A stretch of 64,000 nucleotides of DNA from Sindora glabra. Taxonomy: Eukaryota; Streptophyta; Magnoliopsida; Fabales; Fabaceae. Under the pieces are notes generated by a model. It worked only from the letters and a program-made list of their open reading frames with translations. It did no database searches and had not been told where the DNA came from. The DNA lies in the NCBI GenBank assembly GCA_020226215.1, contig CM035233.1, forward strand, positions 11,594,001 to 11,658,000, read 5' to 3'. The translations under genes were made by a program, and so were the position numbers. This document shows positions 36,083-47,362 of the stretch, piece after piece. Numbering within the stretch: the first letter of the stretch is position 1; every line of letters begins with the position of its first letter.

Positions 36083-36255
36083 CAGGGATTTAAATTGCGA
36101 TTGCGGTTGCAATCGCGGTCACGTAGCAATGCGGATGAATGCGCAAAAATGCAGCTATAACGGTTTAAAATTGTGAAAAATCGCGGATGCGGTCTCTCCT
36201 GAAAATGCAATATTGCGGACAATATTACGGTCGCGGACTGTTTTTTAAATCCTAG
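36083..36255. mobile_element. hAT-type MITE (173 bp) with 8-bp target duplication
   Basis: The element starts cagggatttaaa and ends tttaaatcctag, an 11-12-bp imperfect terminal inverted repeat followed inside by GC-rich gcgattgcggttgc / gcaatattacggtcgcgga text. It is flanked by a perfect 8-bp direct repeat, gagtcaac (36075-36082 and 36256-36263). Eight-base duplications and CAGGG-like ends are the mark of hAT elements. It is much more GC-rich than its surroundings. It sits in intron 1 of the ankyrin/PGG gene just before the exon 2 acceptor. Confidence 0.88.
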
Positions 36256-36263
36256 GAGTCAAC

Positions 36264-39200
36264 TATGGTTAGCTTTTCCAGTATAAATTGCAAGTGCCAC
36301 TGTTAACACATAACTCATTGTGTTTTTTATTCTGTGGTATTTTTAACAGAAATAGCACAACAACATAACAAAAATGTCGATTCTCATATATCTGAGATTA
36401 TATTGTATTGAAATTCTGGCGCCTATGATCAACGGACAAGAGTCATCCAGTAATTTTATACTGTTAAATAGAAGTATGAATTATATAATTATGAAAAAAA
36501 GTTATAAAAGACGGTGATCCCAACATCTTATAGATACGACAAATTCTGATTAATTAATATATATAAAACATGTTATGGTCTTGTAGACTAGTTATTATTT
36601 AGATCGGTCAAAACCTTAATATTTATCTTCTTTTTCATTTTTGTGATTTAGTACGTACCCATTTAAATATTGAATTCCATCCCTTTGGTCTGTTAATATA
36701 TCTAACAAAATAGATATATAATATGTTAATTTCATTATTTTCCAACTTAATTATTACAATTCTTACTGCATGGGTTTAATATTATTTGGTATAAATTTTT
36801 ATCAAATCGATTTTAACACAAATAATTAATAAGTTTGAATTGTTTTTGTCCTTCATGTTACAGTATTACTTAAAGCTGTTGAAACTATTATTTTGAAATT
36901 TAATATTAATATTTTTTTATAATAATAGTAGGAGTGAGTAAACTATTAAGTTTATATATATATATATATATATAAAGAACAAGAATTGAATTGTTGATAT
37001 AGTAGAAAACACAAAGCATTTGAGAGATATCATATGTCACCTAAGTTAAAGATTCTCAACAATATTAACAAGTTATTTTATGTAGTTAGTTCATTCCTAA
37101 TAATCAAATATTTTGTATTGGAAATCTTCTAATATAAACTCTTTCTCAAAGAATTAATTATTACAAAAAGTTTTTTTTATATATAAAATCAATTCATAAA
37201 TTAAATTTATCAATACTAAGCTCTATGTATTTTTGTCTATCATATATATGTCTTCTCAAGTAGAGAATTTTTTAAGCTTCAAAGTAAAATGAAAAACAAA
37301 ACTAAATGTGGTCACTTTTGTGGTGCAGTGGCACCCAATATTTCTTAAATATTTTATTTCCCTTTATGTTTGAGATTCAAATCTAAAATCATACATATGT
37401 ATATTAAATAAATTACTGCTCCTATCAATACAATAACTAAAATGATTAATTTTCTTACTAAAATGACTAATTTTCTCACTCATTTTCTCACTAAAATGAT
37501 TAATTTTCTCACTCATTTTTAAACAATATAAGAAAGTCTTGGGCCTATTACTTTCAAATAAATGTTTTACCGCATATGATTTATGTTTGATATTTTAGAT
37601 AATTACACTCGTACGTGTGACCATATTTTTTATTATAAGGACTCAAAAAAATCAACTAGATCCACAAGACAATATAATATCTATATTAAGAGGACAAATG
37701 TAAAAGATCAATTAATTGTATATAAGCTCTATTTTACACAAGTAGATAATGAATTAGTGAATAATCGATAAACTAACTAATAGTTGATAACTAATAAATT
37801 AACTTATTATATAAGAAATATTTCATAAAATTATCTATTAAATAAACTAAAATTGTAAAATGACATAAAATGATATATTAATAGAAATAGGTTTATAAAT
37901 TAAAATAATTCATATTTATTTAAAGATCAAATTATATTAATACAATTAAAATATTTAAAATAAAAATATAATATATAATTAATTATATTTTATGAACTTA
38001 AATATTTATTTCCTTATATAATTTTTAATTTATTATTATTTATAAATGAAATATAATTAATAAGCGATATGAATTGTAAATTAATAAAAGGATTAAGGAT
38101 AGATTTGAAAAAAAAATTGAAGTGGGAGTAGCTTATAAATTATAAATTAAAATAATTCATATTTTATTAATAAAGGATAAGAGTTGTAAATTAATAAGTT
38201 ATTTTGAATAATTTATTAAATTAAAATTTATTTTTTCTAATAAATTAGTGCCTAAAATACTAAGGACTAGTATGCAAAGCTCAATACACATAAATAACCA
38301 TGTGTACATTACAAAAATGCATCTTATCCATACTTTATAATAAGAGGGAGGACGGATCAATCGTGTAATAAAAATGCATCTTATCGGTACTTTTATATAC
38401 CATGTGTGCATTACAAAAATGCATCTTATCTATACTTTATAATCAGACAAACTAATAATTATATTAAGAGGACTAGTGTAAAAGATCAATCAATTGTATC
38501 TAAGCTTTGTTTTGTATATGCTACTAATAAGTTAATTGATATTTGATAAGTTAATTAATAACTAATAAATTAGCAGATAACTAATAATTGATAAACTAAT
38601 TAAATATATAAGAAATATTTTACAAAACTATCTATTAAACTAGCTAAAATTCCAAAAGGATATAAAACAATATATTGATAAAAATAGATTTATAAATTAA
38701 AATAATTTATATTTATCTAAAAATTAAATTATATTAATGCAATTAAGATGTTCAAAATAAAAATGTAATATCTAATATTTAATTAATTATATTTTATAGA
38801 CTTACATATTTATTTACTTACATCATTTTTATTTTATTATAATTTATAAATAAAATATAATTAATAAAATATATAAATTGTAAATTAATAAAAAGAAAAA
38901 GGATAAGTTTAAAAAAATTTAAGGAAATAGTATCTTATAAATTATAAGCTATTTAAGGTAGTTTATTAAATTAGAACTTTTTTTATTAAGTTAATACACG
39001 AAATATTTTTAAAGGTTTATTTATAACTTTTTGATTAAGTAATAAGTTATAAACTTATTTATTGCATAAAATGAAGCCATATTAGGTAGAGGTCAATAAT
39101 TAACATAAATAATCATGTGTGCCTTACAAAAAATGCATCTTATCTATACCTAATAATAAGAGGGAGAACAGATCAAAAATCTCATCATCCTTCTCCTTTA

Positions 39201-40765
39201 TTTTTTTTTTTCATGGCATATATGCAATTGATTTTTTTAATAGCAGTAACATAATTTTAGTAGTCTTTCAACGGCGTAGTAATAGTGCAAAACAGTTTTA
39301 TATTAAATTAAATTTAAATCCATATAAATACACTCCTCTTCCTTTATATTATAAATAGAGAGGCCAAACAAGGCTGATTTATAAGATAACATCTTAAAAT
39401 TCATGTCGTGTGATTGAGTATAATTAATTCCTTAAGTAGCAATCTAAGCATAATCCCTCAAAATTTTAGAAGTGTTTCGACGTAAATATCCTTAGAATAA
39501 TTAGGTCGACCGAGCTTAAGACATTATGTTACATTACAAATGAATTTATGTTTTGTAAAAATTCAAATTTAAAAGACATTCGCATACATTATCTATCAAA
39601 CGTTAGTTTACAATCCTCAAATTGAGATTCAAATAAATAACAATTAATTTTGAAGCTTACCAAATATTATATGAATTTAAATTTGATCTATTATTAATAT
39701 AAATTTTTTTACATTATCAGTAAATAAGAATATGATAAATCATTAAAAAATTAATAACTTTTACAAGAATAAAAATATTTTAATAATTTTTATTGATATG
39801 ACAATATATAAATGGATGATAGTATAAAATTTATTTGCACTAATTGTGGATGAAATTTAAATCCATTATAGATACAAATTCATTTTTCTCAACTAATTAA
39901 AAAATTTTAAATTTAATTCATTGGCAGTATAAATCAACTTTTTACTATCATCCACCTACATATTGCCATATCAATAAAAAAATAGTTAAAATTTCTTTAC
40001 TTTTGTTAAAAATTCTTAATTATTATCACTTTTTTAAGATAAAATTTAAACTTAATTAATAAACACTTAAACATAACTTTATGAAATATTTTTTTATTTC
40101 TTTGCATTTTATTTATGCCGCTAAATAATGTTTCATTTTATGCAGTGGGAATCACACTCAGGATCAAAATTCATGTAGTGTTGGAACTTTGTTTTTAACT
40201 AGCAGGACTTTAAAAATAAATTTAATTATAAATATACTAAATAATATATAATTTTTAATAATTCTTTGGAGTTGGAGGGATGGCAATACCCACATACGAT
40301 CAATTTTATCTATAATTAAAAAATAAATTTCGGAGAGATATAGCATTATGTATAGAAAGTTTGAAATGGTAATGTCATACAAAAAGTGCCTAAAAATATA
40401 TTAAGATTACTAACAGCATAATCTTATACTGAAAATTATGTAGTTCTTCAAATATAAATATTATAGTGGCTTATGAACTTTTAAACATTGAAGAACATTT
40501 AGATATCTCATAAAATTTATGATTATCAAAAGTTAAAAAATGAATTATTTAAAAAATTGCGGGGTCAAAGAGAAATCAACACTATATTTAACCTTTTATT
40601 TTGCACAGAATATATAGGGATGGGTCAAACAATTAGAATAGAGATGGAAGGAGCTTATATTAAGTTAGATTTTGCTTAAACGCCTACAATTCGGTTTAAA
40701 TTTTGGTATATCCTGATTCCAATATAAAATTTTTAAAATTTGACCTATCTAGCCTATTAATCTTT
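36264..40765. repeat. Repeat-rich part of intron 1, with a tandem duplication
   Basis: About 37680-38362 and 38458-39177 are diverged tandem copies of a 0.7-0.8-kb unit. Each contains a family R segment and ends with catgtgtncnttacaaaaaatgcatc and taagagggag. A third copy of the atgcatcttatc phrase lies between them (38370-38455). An (at)n run is at about 36953-36974. Near 40630-40765, gatggaaggagcttatatt is the left end of another repeat into which Copia-2 has inserted. No gene seen. Confidence 0.65.
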
Positions 40766-40770
40766 ATAAG

Positions 40771-41190
40771 TGTAAAGTGTAGATGTGGGGTACACCCATA
40801 ATGGGGGACCCACATCTTATATTTATTATTAATTATATTTAGATTTGGAGGTGGTTATTCTGATAACCACCTCCCCCCATTTTTGAATATGGGATAAAAC
40901 TGCCAGAGCAGTTACTGAGCCATGTATCAGAAAAGAAAAAAATTGCTGAGATAGGTTTAAGACATTCCATTAGAAAATTTTTTGTTTTCCTTTCTGGAAT
41001 TTTCTCTCTCTCTTTGAGTTCTCCGTATGAACCAATTTGGGTGGTGAAATCATCGTGAAAAAAGGAAGCAGGAGTTCATTGTGATTCTTGTGTACCTGTG
41101 TGAATCAAAGTGCATACAGTGGAAGTCAGTGTCACCTACGATCATCAAGTAAGTATTCCGCAATTTAATTCATCGTATGAATTTCCTTCA
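40771..41190 (+). repeat. Copia-2 5' LTR
   Basis: Starts tgtaaagtgtagatgtgg and ends gaatttccttca. It contains a gaggtggttattctgataac/cacctc inverted motif and a ctctctctct tract, both shared with the 3' LTR. Confidence 0.92.
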
Positions 41191-41191
41191 T

Positions 41192-41207
41192 TGGTATCAA
41201 AGGCAGG
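41192..41207 (+). other. Copia-2 primer-binding site
   Basis: tggtatcaaaggcagg starts one base after the LTR end. It is close to tggtatcagagc, so initiator tRNA-Met is the likely primer. Confidence 0.8.
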
Positions 41208-42318
41208 TTAGGCTGATACTATCCTTCTCTGTATGATGTGACTGAAATATATGATGTATGTAATGTATGAATTTTTCCTCTCTGCACAATGTACTAAAAA
41301 ATTCACATGCTTTGATAATTGTTGAAAATGAAATGCCTATTAGTTTATGTGTAAAATCAAAACTCCATGTATGGCATAATGAGCAAGAAAGCATGAATTT
41401 TTGTTTCTATCATATCTGCTATTTCCTAAGTGGTAGAAAACAATCAGAACATCTAGGATTACATAAAACTCGAATAAAACACAACCCACCCTTCCAGATC
41501 ATCAAAAATTCTTAAATCTCCATATTACGTATGAAATTTGAAAATTAAAGGACCCTAGGATTCTTGTGTTTTTAGGCCATAAATTTACCCTAGAATGATA
41601 GAGGATGAAATTCTGAGTCTGTAGGCTTTTGAATCACTCAAATTGGACCTTCGAATCAAAAGTTATGGCCATTTAAAGTTTCCGGGTCAACTAGGTCTGC
41701 AAACCGGGTCGGGTCAACCCGGTCTAACTCACTAGAGGTTGAAGACAACGTAAATGACATGACGTTTTAGGCCATCGATAAATGACACATCATTTTAACT
41801 AAGGGGATCGACCTAATTGCACCAAAATGACACATCGTTTTGACAAACAAGTAAACAATATGTCGTTTCACAAATAAAATAAAATAAAAACTTTTTTTCT
41901 CTCTCTCTCCTCTCCTCACTCTCAAGAAAGGCGTGCAGGATCCACCGCCACGTCATTTTGCCACTTGTCACATACCAACGTATAGAGAATCAAAAATTGA
42001 ACATTCTAGTGTTTTTCAGTGGCTGGAACCACCGTACACGGTAGCACGTGCACTACACACGCCGGTTGTGCACTTGGTTCTGGCAAAAATTTTCAATTTT
42101 GGCTTATTTGTTGCGCGTGGAGGCGCATGAAGGTGCGTGAGGGCACATCCGGTGGTATTTTTTGCTGACGTTTGTTTCTAAAATTTTTAAAAATTGATAT
42201 TTATGCATTGGTAATTTTTCTAAATTTTTTGGAATTTTTTTGTGACAGTGTTTGTGTTGAAAAGGTGGTAAAATTTACAATTTTTTTACTATTTTTTTTG
42301 AAATTTTTTTTTTCAATC
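41208..42318 (+). other. Copia-2 leader
   Basis: Non-coding leader with a 65-codon chance frame at 41933-42130. About 41680-42160 is more GC-rich than the rest of the window, with repeated catgacgttttag / gacacatcgttttgac phrases. No known domain. Confidence 0.45.
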
Positions 42319-43003
42319 ATGGAACAATGGTTCTTGGAAGAGTACGACCCGTATGGGTTTATAGAGAACTTTGGAGAGGAATCGAGAGAATCTGATTAGG
42401 TGGATACACTAAAAGACCTTAGCACCATGCTTCACTAACTATACGAAAGAAACACCAATACCTTGCACCCTATTAATGCTTATTTGGAAGAAGTAAGAAA
42501 CTTGAAAATAGACCTCAAACGTAGAGGAAAAGTGTTCCCAAATTACCTTTAGGTTCGTTACATGTTAATCGAGATTCTGAACAATAATTTTTAGAAACTA
42601 ATTAAAAAGACCATTTGACTATGCAAGGACAATAAAACCAGAGTCACAAGACGCATGAATCTTGAAAAGTGTATGGAGGAATTGAGAATGCAAGAACTCC
42701 GACAATTTAAAAATAATTGGAATAGGTCAATCCTTCTTTCACAATTCCCTAATATAAAAAGTGCATGACAAGTTGGTCACAGCACTTTAGAAAAAGGATT
42801 GCATTTGAAAGGTCCACTCAAAGGCATGAACTCACATTATTTTATACCAGCGCACTCTAGAACTCCACCTAAACTTTTTAACACTTTTGAAGAAATGAAG
42901 AACCTAAGTTCTGAGTAGGAAGCTTGTTTAGAAACTTTAAGTATTGAATTTGTAATTTTTTTTGTTGTTACAAATTTTTATTATTTCTATTGTTTGAATT
43001 AGC
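42319..43003 (+). pseudogene. Copia-2 extra reading frame upstream of gag
   Basis: From ATG 42319 one frame can be followed for more than 200 codons, with no frameshift, interrupted by seven stop codons. Every one of these lies at a position where a single C-to-T change from CAG, CAA or CGA would explain it. Between the stops the text looks coding: HPINAYLEEVRNLKIDLKRR, TRRMNLEKCMEELRMQELRQ, THE-like charged stretches and FNTFEEMKNLSSE. It is lysine- and glutamate-rich with likely helical segments. I do not recognise the family. It lies between the primer-binding site and gag, where Ty1/copia elements rarely have a long frame; it may be an extra element protein or captured host sequence. Confidence 0.55.
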
Positions 43004-43328
43004 TTCCTGAACTTATTTTGTTTTGTTTGAACTAAGTTATCAATCAATACATGTTTATCATCTTCATTTCAAACGTGTCTATCTTATGCAATCTATATTT
43101 GAGTGGGAGCTCTTAGGTTGCGTTGTCTTGAAAGCGATATAACATTTGCATGAGTACAATCTTGATAGGAAATAATGATAGTATTTAGACAACCATGCGA
43201 TAGGGTTATGACAAACGTAAACTTCTAACCATGAACTAAGTAATATCATCTTTGTCCTATACGAGAACCATGCAAACAAATGACTTTGTATACTTATATG
43301 AAATGTTCATGAATTATGATTCAATAGA

Positions 43329-44170
43329 ATGGCTAGCAAGAGTATAATTACTGAGTTGAACAAGGGTGATAAGTTAAACAGGGATAACTGGGACATTTGG
43401 CATCGAAAAATTTCTTACATATTAGAAAAGCAAAATGCTCTAGAAACCCTGAACCATGTCATGATTAAGCTTGAACAAGGGAACTCTGCTCAACATAGGA
43501 GAGATGCTGAAGCTTATACTGTTTGAAATAGGAAGAACAGTATTGCCCGCATCACACTCTTGAGTGCAATGACGGACAACCTCATGTGCGAATACGAAAA
43601 ATACTCAACTACTTAGGGAATATGGATAGCCCTGAAAGAAAATTTTGGTGGTACTTTAGCCACTAACCTAAGAAGACTCATAATTAAGTTTGACACTTAC
43701 AAACTTCAACCTAATATGCCGATGAAACAACGTTTAAGAGAAATGTCAAACATGATCCATGAGCTGAAAACAGCAGGGCATGCACTTTTTGATAAACAGC
43801 AAGTGCAAGCAGTGATTAGATCACTCCCTGCCAGTTGGGAACACATGAAGGTAAACTTGACTCACAATGAGAGCATTGTTACATTTGATAATGTGATGCG
43901 ACATCTAGAACTTGAGGATGAATGTTTGGAGGCTTATCGGTCCTCCAGACAAGCCTATCTAGTAGAGGGATCAAGACCCTCACATTCTAAACTTAAATAC
44001 AAGAAAGGCAAGAAGTTCTAGAAGAGAAAAATTGGACCCCATTCCAAGGGCAAGAAAACCTTCAAAAAGAAGAAGGGAAGAAATGGCTCAAAGAACTTTG
44101 ATTTGAAGAAAATCAAGTGTTATGCATGCCAGAGAATGGGTCATTTTACTTGAGATTGCACTCAGCAAAA
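43329..44170 (+). pseudogene. Copia-2 gag with zinc knuckle
   Basis: The capsid protein frame starts MASKSIITELNKGDKLNRDN and keeps one frame to past 44160, broken only by stops (43524-43526 TGA, about 43614 TAG, 44019-44021 TAG, about 44151 TGA). Motifs: NRDNWDIWHRKISYILE, LRRLIIKFDTYKL-like, MSNMIHELKTAGHALFD and VIRSLPASWEHMKVNLTHN, the normal UBN2 gag run. A basic K-rich stretch leads into a CX2CX4HX4C zinc knuckle (44118-44159) with all four ligands present. The four stops can be C-to-T changes. Confidence 0.88.
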
Positions 44171-44690
44171 TGAACAGAACAAGGTATTACTAGGTACTAA
44201 TATTTTACATTTTTCATATGTTTCCAGTACTATTTTTCTAACAGAATCTCATCCTTTGCGAATTTTGGATTTAGGCACCACAGACCATGTGAGCAAGGAT
44301 AGAGGATCCTATGTGGATTATCGTCGATTATCGAGTCAAAGAAGGTGGCTATACATTGGAAATAATGCAAAGATTGAGGTCAAAGGAATTGGGATATGCA
44401 AATTGGATTTGCGTGGAGGAAAGACCTTAATTTTACATGATGTATTGTATGCACCTGATATTCGATGGAATTTAATTTCTATTAGTTCCCTACTTCAATA
44501 TAGTTTTTCGATTAATTTTCATGACAATATTGTAGATATTTTTAAAGACAATATATATTATGGTTCTAGTTTTATTTCCAATGGATTTGTCATTTTAGAT
44601 ACAATTGATAATTCTGCTTACGATTGCTTTACTGCTTCTACTTCCAATCTAAATGATGATATGGATATTTAGCATGCTAAACTAGGACAT
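44171..44690 (+). pseudogene. Copia-2 protease region
   Basis: Reading continues in the gag frame. The aspartic protease site appears as DLGTTDHVS at about 44265-44292 (usual D-S-G-A-T-D-H), keeping the catalytic Asp but with Ser to Leu. The expected flap and LISISSLLQ stretch follows. The 139-codon piece 44256-44672 is unbroken and ends at a TAG that replaces the Trp of the WHxxLGH motif beginning the pre-integrase domain. Confidence 0.85.
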
Positions 44691-45715
44691 ATTAATTAAA
44701 TAGAATGACTAAACTAGTAAAAGAAGGCTTGCTAGGACTAATTTCAAAATTGAAAATGTCCTTGTGTGAATATTATTTAGCTGGTAAAGCAACTAGAAAA
44801 TCGTTCAGAAAAGGGATTAAGGCAGAAACTCCATTATAACTAATTCATTCCGACATATGTGGTCCTTTGAGTGTGAAGGCGAGGCACGGAGCTTGGTATT
44901 TCATCACTTTTATTGATGATTACTCACAGTTCGGTCATATCTATTTGATTTCACACAAATCAGAAGTATTTGAATGCTTTAAACGTTATTTGAGCGAAGT
45001 TGAAAATCAAATGGATAAGAAAATTAAAGTGCTCAGAACTAACCATGGATGTGAATGCTTATCGGAACAATTCAAAGAGCTCTGTGAAGAAAAGGGAATA
45101 ATAAGACAATTAACAATCCCAGGCACTCCATAATAAAATGGAGTAGCTAAAAGAAGAAATAGAACTCTTCTAGACATGGTTAGGTCAATGATGGTGCAAG
45201 CAAATCTACTATTTTCATATTAGGGAGATGCTTTATTAACAGCCACTTACATACTTAACTGTGTGCCCTCAAAGTCTGTTACATCCACACCCTATGAACT
45301 CTAGAGAAAATGCCAATCTGATTTGAGCGTACTCAGACCATGGGAATCTGCTGCGTATGTCCATGCTACTTCCCACAAATATGGAAAAGTGGGTCCAAGA
45401 GGGAAGAAATGTATTTTTATAAGATATTTAGATCTTTCTAAGGGTTACATTTTCATCGGTGAAAATGAAGATGGAACAATAACGGAACTTGAATCAAGAG
45501 ACGCCACATTCCTAGAAAGTGAATTTCCTAGTAGAGGTGAAATTGATCGTACTGTGTCATTTTATGAACAGCAAGATCAAATAGATAATAGCAAATTTTA
45601 TCCATCTTATCCAAGTGGAAGCTCTTAAAGAGTACCTGCTATTTCGAGTGGGAGCTCTGAGAGAGTAAAAGAAAATCCTATTTTTAAAGATGGTATAACA
45701 CAGGAAACCCACTAC
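44670..45715 (+). pseudogene. Copia-2 integrase
   Basis: The HHCC zinc finger appears as HAKLGHIN, then CEYYLAGK: the usual second Cys and neighbouring His are both changed to Tyr, consistent with G-to-A and C-to-T changes. A one-base frameshift is near 44699. The core DDE triad: first Asp in IHSDICGP, second in FIDDYSQ, but the third residue (Glu in the NGVAE motif) is Lys at 45149-45151. The C-terminal module keeps RPWESAAYVH and GKKCIFIRY (45323-45628). Inactive. Confidence 0.88.
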
Positions 45716-46760
45716 GGAAAAGTAAAAGAGGAAGTGTAGCTAAAAGACATTTTTCAATTGAAGGATCAATGCTTATGGTTACTCCTCAAGATGAAAAAAA
45801 GCCTAAAACAATATAAGAGGCTCTGAATTGCCCTACTAAGGAATAGTGGAAGAAGGCAATGGAGGAAGAAGTAGACTCAATGACAACTAACTAAGTTTGA
45901 AAACTAATTAACCTAGCATCTAGCCGAAAGGCAATTGGGAACAAGTGGGTTCTCAAAATTAAAAGGAAAGCAGATGGATCAATTGAAAGATATAAAGCTT
46001 AGTTAGTTGCAAAAGGGTAGACGCAATAGGAAGGAATAGACTATGAGGTTACATTTTCACCTATTATGCATTTCAATTCCATAAGATTGCTCCTAGCCAT
46101 AGTAGCAAATTTAGATTTAGAATTACATCAAATGGATATAAAAATCACTTTTCTCAATGGAGAACTGGATAAAGAAATCTACATGGAACAACCAGTAGGT
46201 TTCATACAATAAGGAGAAGAAAAAAAGTTTGTAAACTTCAAAGGTCCATTTACGAACTCAAACAGTCATCCAGACAATGGTATTTGAGGTTTCATCGAAC
46301 GATAACCTCATTTGACTTTCAAATGATTGAGGAAAATTATTGTGTTTACATCAAGTGGTATGAAGACAATCTAGTGATATTATCCCTTTACGTGGATGAT
46401 ATACTATTAGTTGGGAATAATCTGAAATCGATTATGGCCATTAAAAAATGGCTATTCTCAAATTTTGAGATGAAAGACATAGGTGAGGCAGATTATATCC
46501 TTCGAGTAAAGATCATTAGGGATCGCTCCAAGAGATTGATTTCTCTTTCTCAAGAAACTTATTTATGGAAAATTCTTAAGAAATTTAACATGAAAGACTG
46601 CAAACCTATGGATACACCTGTAAATAAGAGTGAGCCATTGAGTCAAGACATGTTCCCTCAAAATGAATCTGAAAAGAAAGCAATGGAAAGAATTCCTTAT
46701 TCCAGTGGGTTGGTAGTATTATGTATGCAATGGTGTGTACAAGACTAGATATTTGTCATG
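45716..46760 (+). pseudogene. Copia-2 reverse transcriptase
   Basis: The RT starts around WKKAMEEEVDSM and follows KWVLKIKRKADGS, EGIDYEVTFSPIM, LDLELHQMDIKITFLNGELD and LYVDDILLVGNN. The YVDD active site is intact at 46389-46400. Frame changes occur near 45716 and in the A run near 46225. Stops cluster before 46210, including KA*LVAKG*TQ*EGIDY. The 155-codon piece 46284-46748 is clean. Converts element RNA to cDNA in functional relatives. Confidence 0.9.
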
Positions 46761-47362
46761 CGGTTGGACTTATAAGTAGATATTAGTCAAACCCCGGATA
46801 AAAGTATTGGAAAGCTATCAAGCAAATACTGAGATATTTAAAAGGCACGATTGATTACGTATTGTGTTACCAAGGAAAAGATTTGTGCTTAGTCGAATAT
46901 TCTTATGCAGATTGGACAGGAGATCTGGATGAGCAAAAGTCCACATCAAGATACTCATTCTTGCTAAACAATGGCGCCATATCACATTGTAGCAAGAAGC
47001 AGACATGCATTGCATTATTGATAATGGAAGCTAAGTTCATAGTATGTTCTACAGTGGTACAAGAGGCTATATGGATAAAAAAATTTCTAGAACATTTGGG
47101 AATTTATGGAGAAAACTTAGCTCCCATCTTGATATATTGTGATAGTCAGGCAGCCATCGCCTATACAAAAGATTCGAAATACCATAGCAAGACTAAGCAT
47201 ATTGATATAAAATATCATTTTATCAGAAATGCCATAGCACAAAAGGAGATCACTGTTCAACATATTTTTATGCAAAAGATGATAGTAGATCCATTTACTA
47301 AGCCAATACCTAGACATGTGTATATTGAACATGTAAAGTCTCTTGGTATGCGTAGAATGTAA
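46761..47362 (+). pseudogene. Copia-2 RNase H
   Basis: The terminal pol domain: DICHAVGLISRYQSNPG, ILRYLKGTIDYVL, then YSYADWTGDLDEQKSTSRYS (usual SDADWAGD), IMEAKFI (usual TMEAEFI), WIKKFLEHLG, IYCDSQAAIAYTKD and HSKTKHIDIKYHFIRNA. The catalytic Asp of the first motif has become Tyr and the Glu of MEAE has become Lys. The piece 46862-47362 is open for 166 codons and ends at the natural-looking stop after RHVYIEHVKSLGMRRM. Confidence 0.9.

Noticed and set aside
36040..36222. 60-codon frame upstream of exon 2 (minus)
   Set aside because: It runs through the hAT MITE and the splice acceptor; its arginine-rich text is the GC-rich MITE interior.
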